Assembly (NCBI GenBank): GCA_023229985.1
Contig: JALNYF010000054.1
Span: 1 to 14,023, forward strand
Source: Bacteroidales bacterium
GTDB lineage: Bacteria > Bacteroidota > Bacteroidia > Bacteroidales > WCHB1-69
DNA length: 14,023 nucleotides
Reading direction: 5' to 3'
Positions 1 to 7,598 of the stretch are shown in pieces; position 1 is the stretch's first letter; every line of letters starts with the position of its first letter. Made by a program: the position numbers and the translations under genes. The notes under the pieces were generated by a model. It was not told where the DNA came from, ran no database searches, and worked only from the letters and a program-made list of their open reading frames with translations.

Positions 1-573
1 GGTAGCCCGATGGCAGCTACGATTATGGATTTACTCACGTCCATTATGCCCAAGGCGGTTTTGTTTTTGGGGAAAACGGGGAGTTTGAAATCATACATTG
101 GATTAGGGGAACTACTTCTGCCCATTGCAGCCATTCGCGGCGATGGTACGTCCAACGACTATTTCCCTTCAGAAGTTCCGGCTCTGCCCGCCTTCAATCT
201 GCAAAAAGCCATCTCTTCCACCATTCGGGACTACGGACGCGAATATTGGACAGGAACCGTTTATACCACCAACCGACGCGTATGGGAACACGATAATGAA
301 TTTAAAGATTATCTGACCAAAATCCGCGCTACCGCTGTCGATATGGAAACCGCAACACTCTTTTCCGTGGGTTTTTACAATAGAATCCCGACGGGCGCAT
401 TGTTGCTCATCTCCGACCAGCCCATGCTCCCCGATGGTATTAAAACCGAAAAAAGCGACAAAATGGTCACCGCCAATTATGCACTGCAACATTTAAAAAT
501 TGGTATTGATTCATTACAACAACTTATCAATAAAGGACTTACAGTAAAGCACCTCAGATTCGACTATTACTAA
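1..573 (+). CDS. amn: AMP nucleosidase, C-terminal part (5' end outside window)
   Basis: Hydrolyses the N-glycosidic bond of AMP to adenine and ribose 5-phosphate, in cytoplasmic purine salvage and control of AMP level. The frame is open from base 1 and reads GSP just before the first Met at base 10. That Met lies inside the conserved GSPxAAT segment, so it is not the start and the true start is upstream. Numbering from that Met, the nucleoside-phosphorylase-fold features are RGDGTSNDY (43-51), TNRRVWEHD (87-95), the ribose-binding DMETAT (111-116) and SDQP (135-138), whose Asp is the expected catalytic acid that protonates the purine. The protein ends in KHLRFDYY, the usual end of the Bacteroidota form as I recall it (about 260 residues in full), so roughly a quarter is missing. 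A transporter gene follows after 10 bases, probably in the same transcript. Confidence 0.93.
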   Translation, partial: GSPMAATIMDLLTSIMPKAVLFLGKTGSLKSYIGLGELLLPIAAIRGDGTSNDYFPSEVPALPAFNLQKAISSTIRDYGREYWTGTVYTTNRRVWEHDNEFKDYLTKIRATAVDMETATLFSVGFYNRIPTGALLLISDQPMLPDGIKTEKSDKMVTANYALQHLKIGIDSLQQLINKGLTVKHLRFDYY

Positions 574-583
574 TATTTCAAAT

Positions 584-1324
584 ATGACTATCGAAACAAA
601 AAAACTTTTCAAAGAAGCAGGACTCAATCTACTCATTTCCCTTGCCATCTTTGCCGTTGTTATTACTTTTCTCTTTTGCGTAGATCTCCATGATACGATT
701 AAACCCATTGCCATTGTTAGCGGACTATTGGGCGTATCTTACGTTTTAACCATAAAAAATCCTGCGAACTATATCGGTTTTGTGATTGGCATTCTTTCAT
801 CATTTGCCTTAGGGATACAATTTTTTATGGGGAAAATGTACGATTGGACATTCCTCTATTTTGCGGTCTTTGTGCCATGTCAAATCTACACATTGTATGT
901 ATGGCTGAAAGGAAGCCAAACCCAAAATTCCAAACCGTTTTTACCGAGTTTCCTTGGGCTTAAAAAAAGAATGTTGGTATTACTTATCGCCGTCGCGATG
1001 ATCATTGTCGATTTGTTTGTTGTTAACTTAATGCAAGGCAATGGGTTAACATTAAAATCGCTTCAATCAAATGGGCAAGGCATTTGGATTACACTGATGG
1101 GCGCAACCGGAGTGGCATCCAGTATTTTAGCTAATTTTCTATTGATTCAAAAAAGAACAGACGCATGGATTTATTGGGTCATTTTTAGCATCGCCAGCGT
1201 CATACTTCAACTATTGCTCAAAGACTATGTAACGCTTACATTGTTTGTTGTTTATACAATTATCAATGCTAACGCATTGATAGCTTGGGTAAAAATGACC
1301 CCAAAAAACAATGAAAAAGTGTGA
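584..1324 (+). CDS. pnuC: PnuC-family vitamin/nucleoside transporter (nicotinamide riboside-type)
   Basis: A 246-residue integral membrane protein with about eight hydrophobic segments: roughly 13-33, 40-57, 62-81, 87-108, 129-149, 166-188, 195-211 and 214-236. The C-terminal half carries the family hallmark: an ASSILANFLLIQK helix followed by WIYW (195-198), the WxxW of the substrate site in PnuC proteins. PnuC members take up unphosphorylated nicotinamide riboside by facilitated diffusion; relatives carry thiamine (PnuT) or riboflavin (PnuX). Sequence alone does not decide the substrate, and no riboswitch is visible upstream because only 10 bases separate it from amn. Co-transcription with amn is inferred from that spacing and would fit nucleotide or NAD-precursor salvage. 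The start ATG at 584 is the first in frame after amn, and the N-terminus looks complete. Family call is firm, substrate uncertain. Confidence 0.82.
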   Translation: MTIETKKLFKEAGLNLLISLAIFAVVITFLFCVDLHDTIKPIAIVSGLLGVSYVLTIKNPANYIGFVIGILSSFALGIQFFMGKMYDWTFLYFAVFVPCQIYTLYVWLKGSQTQNSKPFLPSFLGLKKRMLVLLIAVAMIIVDLFVVNLMQGNGLTLKSLQSNGQGIWITLMGATGVASSILANFLLIQKRTDAWIYWVIFSIASVILQLLLKDYVTLTLFVVYTIINANALIAWVKMTPKNNEKV

Positions 1325-1344
1325 ACATTTTTTTGAAAATGAGT

Positions 1345-1375
1345 GTTGATAGTAGCAAAATATAGTTTATCTTTG
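1345..1375 (+). promoter_or_regulatory. Bacteroidota-type promoter for trxA
   Basis: TATCTTTG at 1368-1375 matches the TAnnTTTG -7 element of the primary sigma factor in Bacteroidota. Upstream lies GTTG at 1345-1348, a reasonable -33 element, with a spacer of 19 bases. It sits in the 87-base gap between the pnuC stop and the trxA ATG at 1412 and would give a leader of roughly 30 bases. Read from the sequence; start site not measured. Confidence 0.7.
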
Positions 1376-1411
1376 CACGCATTTTTGTTATAAACAATAA
1401 GATTAAAAATT

Positions 1412-1726
1412 ATGGCATTAGAAATCAACGAAAGCAATTTCAACGAAATTACAAAAACCGACAAATTAGTCGTTATTGATTTTTGGGCAACGTGGTGCGG
1501 ACCTTGTCGTGCCTTATCACCTATTATTGAAGAACTGGCTGAAGAATACAAAGGAAGTGTCGTTATTGGCAAATGCGATACGGACCAAAACAACGGAATT
1601 GCCATGCAATTCGGTGTTCGAAATATTCCCATGCTGGTGTTCATGAAAAACGGCGAAGTGGTTGAAACATTAGTGGGATTGATGAAAAAGAGCGAATTGG
1701 TAAAAGTGATCGATTCCTTGAAATAA
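1412..1726 (+). CDS. trxA: Thioredoxin
   Basis: Cytoplasmic dithiol reductase that reduces protein disulfides, itself recycled by thioredoxin reductase. 104 residues, the normal size for a single thioredoxin domain. Visible hallmarks are FWATWCGPC with the active-site Cys29 and Cys32, the buried Asp of VIDFWA (Asp23), the cis-proline of NIPML (Pro73), and a C-terminal GLMKKSEL in place of the common G.xxK.xL. One further cysteine (Cys55, in GKCDTD) lies outside the active site. There is no signal peptide, so it is a cytoplasmic TrxA rather than a secreted TlpA/DsbE type. It has its own promoter, and a tRNA gene starts 12 bases after its stop, so both probably come from one transcript. Confidence 0.97.
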   Translation: MALEINESNFNEITKTDKLVVIDFWATWCGPCRALSPIIEELAEEYKGSVVIGKCDTDQNNGIAMQFGVRNIPMLVFMKNGEVVETLVGLMKKSELVKVIDSLK

Positions 1727-1738
1727 AAATCAACAGTT

Positions 1739-1820
1739 GCCCGGGTGGCGGAATGGTAGACGCGCTACATTCAGGATGTAGTAACCTAAGGTTGTGCAAG
1801 TTCGACTCTTGTTCCGGGTA
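1739..1820 (+). tRNA. tRNA-Leu (anticodon CAG)
   Basis: Cloverleaf read by hand. The acceptor stem pairs 1739-1745 (GCCCGGG) with 1813-1819 (TCCGGGT), with G-U pairs at both ends. The D stem is GCG/CGC at 1748-1750 and 1761-1763. The anticodon stem is CTACA/TGTAG (1765-1769, 1777-1781), with loop TTCAGGA placing CAG at 1772-1774. A long variable arm at 1782-1795 (AACCT/AGGTT) gives the class II shape expected of leucine. The T arm is 1796-1812 with loop TTCGACT, and the discriminator base is A1820. It reads CUG codons. CCA is not encoded (CTTTTTTT follows), so it must be added by the CCA-adding enzyme. Length is 82 nt. Confidence 0.96.
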
Positions 1821-1835
1821 CTTTTTTTAAAAATG

Positions 1836-1859
1836 AGACTTCTTAATTGAAGTCTTTTT
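1836..1859. terminator. Hairpin terminator, probably bidirectional
   Basis: A perfect 7-bp stem AGACTTC/GAAGTCT (1836-1842, 1849-1855) with a 6-base loop is followed on the + strand by TTTT, which ends the trxA-tRNA transcript. On the - strand the same hairpin lies at the very end of the ABC-F gene and runs into a T-rich stretch, so it can serve both sides. The loop contains the ABC-F stop codon. A T7 run directly after the tRNA (1822-1828) may add to termination. Confidence 0.65.
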
Positions 1860-3735
1860 CACTTAGTTCAATCCACCGCAACGTCTTTTCATCTAAATCG
1901 TTTTCAACTTCCTGATAACGAACGCTCCATTGCATCAAATCATCGCTACTTCCCGCACCGGAGTTCATTTTTTGCAATAAACTTGCTTTCTCCTTTTCTA
2001 ACACTTCAATCGCCGGCTCCAATCCTTCGAATTCTTTCTTCTCACTATAAGTCAGACGATTACTAACACGTTGAGTTTTAGGTTTTCCCTCAACGGGCTT
2101 CGCTTCTTTCTCTTGCCTGCGCGACAACCGCAACGCTTTGTCCTTCGCTAACTTGTAGTCGGTATAATTGCCATAAAAATCCTTAATCTTGCCATCACCA
2201 TCAAAAACAAACAAATGGTCCACAATCTTATTCATAAACCAACGGTCGTGCGACACAATCAACAAACAACCTTTGTAATGATATAATAAATCTTCCAACT
2301 TGTTTAACGTATCGATATCAAAATCATTGGTTGGCTCATCTAAAATCAAAAAATTCGGATTCCGCATTAAAGTAATGAGCAAATGCAATTTTCGTTTCTC
2401 GCCACCACTTAAATCTTCAAAATAAGTATATTGCTGCTCATATTTGAACCCAAAATGATTCAAAAATTGCGATGCCCCGATATAATTGCCACTTTCCGTG
2501 CGAATGACCTCCGCCTGTTCCTTGACAATATCAATAATTCTCTTATTTCCCTGAACTTGTAAACCATCTTGCGAAAAATAGCCAAATTGAATGGTCTGTC
2601 CCGCCGTAATTTTACCGGCATCAGGACGTAAAGTACCCATTATCAATTTTAAAAAAGTACTCTTCCCCGTACCGTTTTTCCCAACGATCCCACATTTTTC
2701 GCCTTTTTTAAAAATATAGGAAAAATCTTTCAAAAGTACGTGATGAGGATAAGAAAAATCTAAATTGTTAATTTCCAATATTTTATTCCCCAATCTTTCG
2801 GGTTGCACATGAAATGATTCGTTCTGTTTTTCCACTTTGCGATTCACATCTTCTTTTAATTGCTCAAAAGATTGGATTCTGGATTTTGCCTTACTTGTTC
2901 GCGCCTGCGGAGAAGTATGCACCCACTCCAACTCTTTCAAATACAATGACTTAATTTTTTCATGTTCCACCGTTTCATTGGTGATTCGCTCCGCTTTTTT
3001 TTCTAAATAGTAATCATACTTTCCCTTATAACGGTAGATATTTCCATTCTCAATTTCCAAGATGTCATTGCAGATTTGGTCCAAAAAATGACGGTCGTGA
3101 GTAACCATCAACAACGTCACATTGGCGCGGGTCAGATAATCTTCCATCCACTCAATCATCTCAATATCCAAGTGATTGGTTGGTTCGTCGAGAATCAACA
3201 AGTCGGTATCGGCAATCAGTGTCTTGGCAAGGGCAGCTTTTTTCCGCTGTCCACCCGACAAACTGCCAATAGGACGAAAGACATCGGAAATGCCGAAACG
3301 TGACAATATTTCCTTAATTTTACTTTCAAAATCCCACGCTTGCAACCTATCCATATCCTCAACCGCACGATTCATTCTCTCGTGTAATTCCACAGACTGC
3401 GCTTCCTTCTCCAATAAAATCAGACACGTTTCGTATTCTTTAATTGATTGAATAACAGGTGTTTGAGTATCAAAAATCGTATCAATAACCGAAATATCTT
3501 CCGCGAAGTTATCCATTTGCGGTAAATAGGAAATGGTGATATCATTGCGAAGCACCACTTGGCCGGTATCGGGTTGCTCTATCCCCGCAATAATATTCAA
3601 TAAAGTACTTTTTCCGGTGCCGTTTTTGGCAATAATTGCCGTTTTCTGTCCCTTTTCAAGTCCAAAGGTTATATCCTCAAACAACAACTTTTCTCCATAA
3701 GTTTTGGAAAGTTTTTCTACTGTTAAATAATTCAT
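1843..3735 (-). CDS. ABC-F family ATPase (Uup-like), ribosome-associated
   Basis: 630 residues with two ATP-binding cassettes and no membrane segments, the ABC-F plan. These proteins act on ribosomes rather than in transport. NBD1 has a P-loop AKNGTGKST (36-44; Ala replaces the usual first Gly), signature LSGGQ (159-163), Walker B LLILDEPTNHLD (179-190) and switch His213. A charged linker (about 235-305, with KAKSRIQ) is the P-site tRNA-interaction-like arm. NBD2 has GKNGTGKST (352-360), LSGGE (442-446), Walker B FLILDEPTND (462-471) and His496. The C-terminal region (about 530-625) is basic then coiled-coil, as in Uup. I place the start at the ATG at 3735 (MNYLTVEKL); a TTG three codons earlier is less likely. 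It begins 10 bases after the speA stop, so the two are probably co-transcribed. Both catalytic glutamates are intact. A role as an antibiotic-resistance ABC-F is possible but not indicated. Confidence 0.9.
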   Translation of the reverse strand: MNYLTVEKLSKTYGEKLLFEDITFGLEKGQKTAIIAKNGTGKSTLLNIIAGIEQPDTGQVVLRNDITISYLPQMDNFAEDISVIDTIFDTQTPVIQSIKEYETCLILLEKEAQSVELHERMNRAVEDMDRLQAWDFESKIKEILSRFGISDVFRPIGSLSGGQRKKAALAKTLIADTDLLILDEPTNHLDIEMIEWMEDYLTRANVTLLMVTHDRHFLDQICNDILEIENGNIYRYKGKYDYYLEKKAERITNETVEHEKIKSLYLKELEWVHTSPQARTSKAKSRIQSFEQLKEDVNRKVEKQNESFHVQPERLGNKILEINNLDFSYPHHVLLKDFSYIFKKGEKCGIVGKNGTGKSTFLKLIMGTLRPDAGKITAGQTIQFGYFSQDGLQVQGNKRIIDIVKEQAEVIRTESGNYIGASQFLNHFGFKYEQQYTYFEDLSGGEKRKLHLLITLMRNPNFLILDEPTNDFDIDTLNKLEDLLYHYKGCLLIVSHDRWFMNKIVDHLFVFDGDGKIKDFYGNYTDYKLAKDKALRLSRRQEKEAKPVEGKPKTQRVSNRLTYSEKKEFEGLEPAIEVLEKEKASLLQKMNSGAGSSDDLMQWSVRYQEVENDLDEKTLRWIELSEKDFN

Positions 3736-3745
3736 TGACAGCAAT

Positions 3746-5170
3746 TTAGTAACCTAATATTTTCAACATGGACTTGTAGCTCTGTTCTTTGGCAAACAAT
3801 TTGGTACAAAGTTCGCCATCTTCATCTTTATAAATGATGATGTGCTTCGGAGCAGGTGTTAAGCAGTGTTGAATGCCGCCATAGCCGCCCACCGCTTCTT
3901 GGTACGCACCGGTATTAAACAAACCGATATATTGCGGTTCTTCTTCCTCATTAACATTACTTTCGGTTGGCGTCGCAGCTTGAATTTTGGGCAAAAAGAC
4001 CGCATTCAGGTGTGCCTCTGAATTGTAATAATCGTGACTGTCACAAGTCAGTCCGCCCAAGAAAACACGTTCATACTCCTTGTCCCAATTATTGATTGCT
4101 AAAATGATGAATTGTTGATTAATCGCCCATGTGTCCGGCAAAGTGGTCATAAACGAACTATCAATCATATTCCATAACTCTCTGTCGTTCTGACGTTTTT
4201 GCTGAATAATCGAGAAAAGTACGGCACTTGCTTCACCAACGGTATATGAGCCAAATTCGGTAAAAATATCCGGTTCCTTTACGCCTTCCCTATCACAAAT
4301 CTGCTTAATTTGCGAAACAATTTCCTCCGCCATATACTCATAGTCGTAGTCAAAAGAAAGCACATTTTTAATTGGAAATCCGCCACCAATATTCAGGGAA
4401 TCCAATTCGGGACAAATTTTCTTCAAATCACAATACAAATTCGCGCACTTTGCCAATTCATTCCAATAGTAAGCCGTGTCATTAATCCCGGTATTAATAA
4501 AAAAGTGCAACATTTTCAGTTCAAACTTCGGATTTTGCTTAATTTTGTTTTGATAAAACTGAATAATATCATTATATCGAATTCCCAAGCGCGAGGTATA
4601 GAACTCAAAACGGGGTTCTTCTTCCGCCGCAATTCTGATACCTATTTTGCATTTAGTATCTATATTTTTATCCAACATATCTAACTCGGCGATACTATCC
4701 AACACCGGAATCGTATTAATAAATCCCTTATTCAACATCATGGATATATTTTCGATATATTGTTGTTTTTTAAAACCGTTACAGATGATATAATTTTCTT
4801 TATCAAATTGCTTATTTTCCTCCAAAACTTCGATAAGGTTCAAATCAAAAGCCGATGAAGTTTCTATATGTACTTCATTTTTAAGTACTTCTGAAAGAAC
4901 AAATTCAAAATGAGAACTTTTTGTACAATAGCAATAATGGTAATCTCCTTGATAATCTGCCTTGGCAATGGCTACGTTAAACCATCGGCGCGCGCGCTGT
5001 ATATTTTGCGAAATTTTCGGCAAGTAAGTTATCTTCAGCGGTGTTCCATACTGCTTGATAATGTCCATAATCGGAACATCATTAAACAAAAGTTCATTAT
5101 CTTCAACTTTAAATTCCTCTTGTGGAAACTCGTAAGTCTGTGATATTAAGTCGATATACTTTGTTCTCAT
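3746..5170 (-). CDS. speA: Biosynthetic arginine decarboxylase (short flavobacterial type)
   Basis: PLP enzyme of fold type III that converts arginine to agmatine and CO2, the first step from arginine to putrescine and spermidine. The 474 residues comprise an alanine-racemase-like barrel and then a beta domain. Lys84 in CYCTKSSHF is the expected PLP Schiff-base lysine, GGGFPI (262-267) binds the phosphate, TEFGS (304-308) follows, and GGLTCDSHDYY (372-382) supplies the cysteine-aspartate pair of the active site. FFINTG (223-228) and NMIDSSF (334-340) are also typical. It is shorter than the roughly 630-residue E. coli and Bacteroides enzymes and resembles the 460-470-residue flavobacterial form as I know it. 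A stretch of about 15 residues near 398-412 is acidic and probably an exposed loop. Start ATG at 5170; a promoter lies about 30 bases upstream. The substrate could be ornithine or a related diamine precursor, but arginine is favoured. Confidence 0.87.
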   Translation of the reverse strand: MRTKYIDLISQTYEFPQEEFKVEDNELLFNDVPIMDIIKQYGTPLKITYLPKISQNIQRARRWFNVAIAKADYQGDYHYCYCTKSSHFEFVLSEVLKNEVHIETSSAFDLNLIEVLEENKQFDKENYIICNGFKKQQYIENISMMLNKGFINTIPVLDSIAELDMLDKNIDTKCKIGIRIAAEEEPRFEFYTSRLGIRYNDIIQFYQNKIKQNPKFELKMLHFFINTGINDTAYYWNELAKCANLYCDLKKICPELDSLNIGGGFPIKNVLSFDYDYEYMAEEIVSQIKQICDREGVKEPDIFTEFGSYTVGEASAVLFSIIQQKRQNDRELWNMIDSSFMTTLPDTWAINQQFIILAINNWDKEYERVFLGGLTCDSHDYYNSEAHLNAVFLPKIQAATPTESNVNEEEEPQYIGLFNTGAYQEAVGGYGGIQHCLTPAPKHIIIYKDEDGELCTKLFAKEQSYKSMLKILGY

Positions 5171-5199
5171 ATCAATTGGGTATTATTTTAAAAAGTTTG

Positions 5200-5207
5200 C
5201 AAAGTTA
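5200..5207 (-). promoter_or_regulatory. -7 promoter element for speA / ABC-F
   Basis: Read on the - strand this is TAACTTTG, a match to the Bacteroidota TAnnTTTG element, about 30 bases upstream of the speA ATG in an AT-rich gap. I do not see a clear TTTG -33 partner at the usual distance, so strength is uncertain. The rest of the gap (5208-5262) is almost pure A/T and holds no reading frame. Confidence 0.55.
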
Positions 5208-5262
5208 TAAAAAAAATAAATTACATGTTTCATTTATTATTAATTTAAAATAATTGGAATAT

Positions 5263-5296
5263 AAAAAAAAAGTCAATCCGAAGAAGTCGGATTGAC
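5263..5296 (-). terminator. Rho-independent terminator of the DUF4290-ABC transporter operon
   Basis: A perfect 10-bp stem, GTCAATCCGA paired with TCGGATTGAC (5272-5281, 5287-5296), has a 5-base loop. On the - strand it is followed by nine T residues (5271-5263). It lies 37 bases after the stop of the permease gene, which is transcribed in this direction. On the + strand no T-tract follows, so it acts one way. Confidence 0.92.
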
Positions 5297-5333
5297 AAAG
5301 GGAATAAAACTCAGACGAGGTGGATATAAGAAA

Positions 5334-6665
5334 TTAGTATCTTATCCATTTCCAAAGTTCGCGCCACGTAATTTTTTTGCCATACATTAGAATCCCAGTG
5401 CGATAGATTTTGGCGGAAGCCCATACGCAAAAAACAAAGAAAGCGACCAGAAGGAACATAGAAGTAATTAATTCCCAGAGCGGCACGCCTGAAGGAATAC
5501 GAAATATCATGGCAACGGGAGAAGTCAGCGGAATCATTGACAACCACCATATTATACCATTTTGCGGTGCATTTGCCATGGAACTAATCAATACCAGCGG
5601 CAAGTAGAGCGGAATGGTAACCGGCAGGATAAACTGTTGTGAGTCGGTTTCATTGTCAACAGCTGAACCGATTCCGGCAAATAGGGACGCATAGACCAAA
5701 TAGCCGAAGATGAAATAGAACAAGAAACAGATTATCATCGTACTAAATGGGAAATTATAGAAGGTAGAAATGTCATTAAAGATACTGTTAGTTTGAGGTA
5801 TATTGGAAGCAACATTAACATTGAAAGCATTATCCGACATATTATTTACTATTTCCGTCGGGACCATTTCCGATTGCAGCATTGTTCTGGGAATAAAGGC
5901 TTGAACTGCAATGAGAATAATAAAAATGGCTCCTACTTGCAATGCAAATTGGGTAATGCCGACCAAAGCAACACCGATGATTTTGCCCATCATGAATTGA
6001 AATGGTTTAACTGATGAAACAATAACTTCAATAATTCGGTTTGTTTTTTCTTCAAGGACACTTCGCAGTACCTGACTTGCATACATAAAAACGAACGTAC
6101 ATATCATTATACCGCAAATAATTCCGATAATTCTGTTTAATTCCATCGAACTTGCTTGCGCTTTCCCCATCTCATCTATTTGAAGTGCAGCAATCAAAGT
6201 TTGGGAAGTTAGCTTAATTTGTTCATATTTTTTTAAATCAACGCGGAAAGTGTCAATCAAAGTTTTATCAAAGTTAATTTTGTCCATTTGTTCCTGAATA
6301 TTCCCTTTCAGCGACATGGGCGGTTCCTCATAAAAGTACAGATTGGCTTGGTTGGATTGAGAGCCGCCCAAGATTTGTAAGACAGCATCACATTCACCGG
6401 CAATACATTGTTGCTTAAGCATTTCCACATCGCCATTCGGATACAAAAAATGGACTTTCTTACCATCCGCGAACTTGTTGATAAAATAATCATTTTCATC
6501 TGTCACGAAAACTTTTACTTCTTTTTCGGAATTGAGTGCAATTATGACAGGCACCATTATCAGAACGGCCATAAGAATCGGAGTCAACAAAGTGACAATG
6601 ATAAATGATTTTTTCGTAACTCGCGTAAAGTATTCGCGGGAGATTATCAATCCTATTTTATTCAT
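5334..6665 (-). CDS. ABC-2 type transporter permease (NatB-like)
   Basis: Membrane subunit of an ABC exporter, partner of the ATPase gene just upstream. 443 residues: a first membrane helix at about 21-44, a large extracytoplasmic domain (about 45-177), then roughly six helices (179-199, 226-257, 309-332, 346-366, 369-388, 398-418). Family marks are EEKTNRIIEV (205-214) followed by FMMGKIIG (224-231), and SLFAGIGSAVDNETDSQQ (327-344), as in NatB/ABC2_membrane_3 proteins. NatB of Bacillus exports sodium; relatives export other substrates, so cargo is unknown. The N-terminus has REYFTRVTKKSF, the usual cytoplasmic lead-in. The ATG at 6665 lies 6 bases after the ATPase stop. The gene is the last of its operon, ending at a strong terminator. 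Confidence 0.88.
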   Translation of the reverse strand: MNKIGLIISREYFTRVTKKSFIIVTLLTPILMAVLIMVPVIIALNSEKEVKVFVTDENDYFINKFADGKKVHFLYPNGDVEMLKQQCIAGECDAVLQILGGSQSNQANLYFYEEPPMSLKGNIQEQMDKINFDKTLIDTFRVDLKKYEQIKLTSQTLIAALQIDEMGKAQASSMELNRIIGIICGIMICTFVFMYASQVLRSVLEEKTNRIIEVIVSSVKPFQFMMGKIIGVALVGITQFALQVGAIFIILIAVQAFIPRTMLQSEMVPTEIVNNMSDNAFNVNVASNIPQTNSIFNDISTFYNFPFSTMIICFLFYFIFGYLVYASLFAGIGSAVDNETDSQQFILPVTIPLYLPLVLISSMANAPQNGIIWWLSMIPLTSPVAMIFRIPSGVPLWELITSMFLLVAFFVFCVWASAKIYRTGILMYGKKITWRELWKWIRY

Positions 6666-6671
6666 AATGCG

Positions 6672-7598
6672 CTAACTATTATTATTTTGAGAAGTAATGG
6701 TGCGAATAAATATTTCATTCATACTTGGCAATATCTCATGAAATGACAAGATAGGAACACGATGGATAAAGAAATCTAACAACTGATTGGCATTAGAATC
6801 TGAAGATATTTGAACATTTAAAACGTGAGATGAATCGGTGGTAACCGTTTCCGTTATCTGGAAAGAAGCAGGCATTTCGGTCAAGAAATCGAGCGGTAAC
6901 CGTGCCACTTCGATTTGGAACAAATTAGACTTGAAAGCATGTTTAACTTCGCCAAGTTTGCCGCTAAGCACTTTTTCACCTTTATTAATCAATACAATTT
7001 CGTCACAAATTTCTTCAACGGAAGCCATATTATGAGTAGAAAGAATGATGGTATTACCATTTTTTTTCAATTGTAAGATTTCATTTTTCAATAAATCGGT
7101 ATTGATCGGGTCGAAGCCGGAAAATGGTTCATCAAAAATGAGGAAATCGGGATGATGAATAATGGTGACAATAAACTGAATTTTTTGTTGCATTCCTTTT
7201 GAGAGTTCCTCCACTTTGCGATTCCACCACGATTCAATTTCAAATTTCTTGAACCAATAGAGCAGTCTTTTTTTGGCTTCTTCTTTTGTAAGTCCTTTTA
7301 ATTGAGCCAAATAGATTGTTTGCTCCGAAATTTTCATTTTTTTGTACAATCCTCTTTCTTCGGGGAGATAGCCAATTTTTTCGATAAAATCTCTACAAAG
7401 CGGTTTCCCGTCATACAAAACAACGCCGCTATCGGGGGCAGTGATTTGATTTAAGATACGAATGAGGGTAGTTTTCCCTGCACCATTGGGACCCAATAAT
7501 CCAAAAATACAGCCTTGAGGAATGGATAATGAAAAGTCGTTTAAAGCAATGTGGTTAGAAAACTTTTTTGTAACATTTTGTATATCAATTATGTTCAT
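6672..7598 (-). CDS. ABC transporter ATP-binding protein (NatA-like)
   Basis: Cytoplasmic ATPase that energises the permease encoded directly downstream. 308 residues. Walker A is GPNGAGKTT (36-44); the Q-loop region reads GYLPEERGLY (76-85), with Glu where most ABC proteins have Gln, a known feature of the NatA-type group. The signature is LSKGMQQK (132-139), Walker B FLIFDEP (152-158) and the switch His is H189 in LSTHN. Residues about 205-303 form a C-terminal DUF4162-like extension, also usual in this group. The start ATG at 7598 overlaps the TGA of the DUF4290 gene (ATGA), implying translational coupling. Substrate is not predictable; sodium, lipids, peptides or antibiotics are all known for relatives. 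Confidence 0.91.
   Translation of the reverse strand: MNIIDIQNVTKKFSNHIALNDFSLSIPQGCIFGLLGPNGAGKTTLIRILNQITAPDSGVVLYDGKPLCRDFIEKIGYLPEERGLYKKMKISEQTIYLAQLKGLTKEEAKKRLLYWFKKFEIESWWNRKVEELSKGMQQKIQFIVTIIHHPDFLIFDEPFSGFDPINTDLLKNEILQLKKNGNTIILSTHNMASVEEICDEIVLINKGEKVLSGKLGEVKHAFKSNLFQIEVARLPLDFLTEMPASFQITETVTTDSSHVLNVQISSDSNANQLLDFFIHRVPILSFHEILPSMNEIFIRTITSQNNNS

Noticed and set aside
1252..1644. 130-codon open frame on the - strand across pnuC, the trxA promoter and trxA
   Set aside because: It is antisense to clearly real genes and a promoter, and its product shows no recognisable domain.
1843..3735. ABC-F gene as an antibiotic-resistance determinant
   Set aside because: The coiled C-terminal domain and overall layout resemble housekeeping Uup-type proteins; nothing in the interdomain linker or in the context points to drug resistance.
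3736..3744. TTG start at 3744 for the ABC-F gene
   Set aside because: The ATG at 3735 gives the usual ABC-F beginning (MNYLTVEKL); the TTG adds three residues and lies against the speA stop.
4310..4684. 124-codon open frame on the + strand inside speA
   Set aside because: It is antisense to a conserved PLP enzyme with intact motifs and has no promoter or domain; other open frames opposite the large genes are shadows of the same kind.
5208..5262. Very AT-rich stretch considered as an attachment site, origin or regulatory RNA
   Set aside because: It is simple A/T sequence upstream of a promoter, with no repeats, DnaA-box set or stable fold that I can see.
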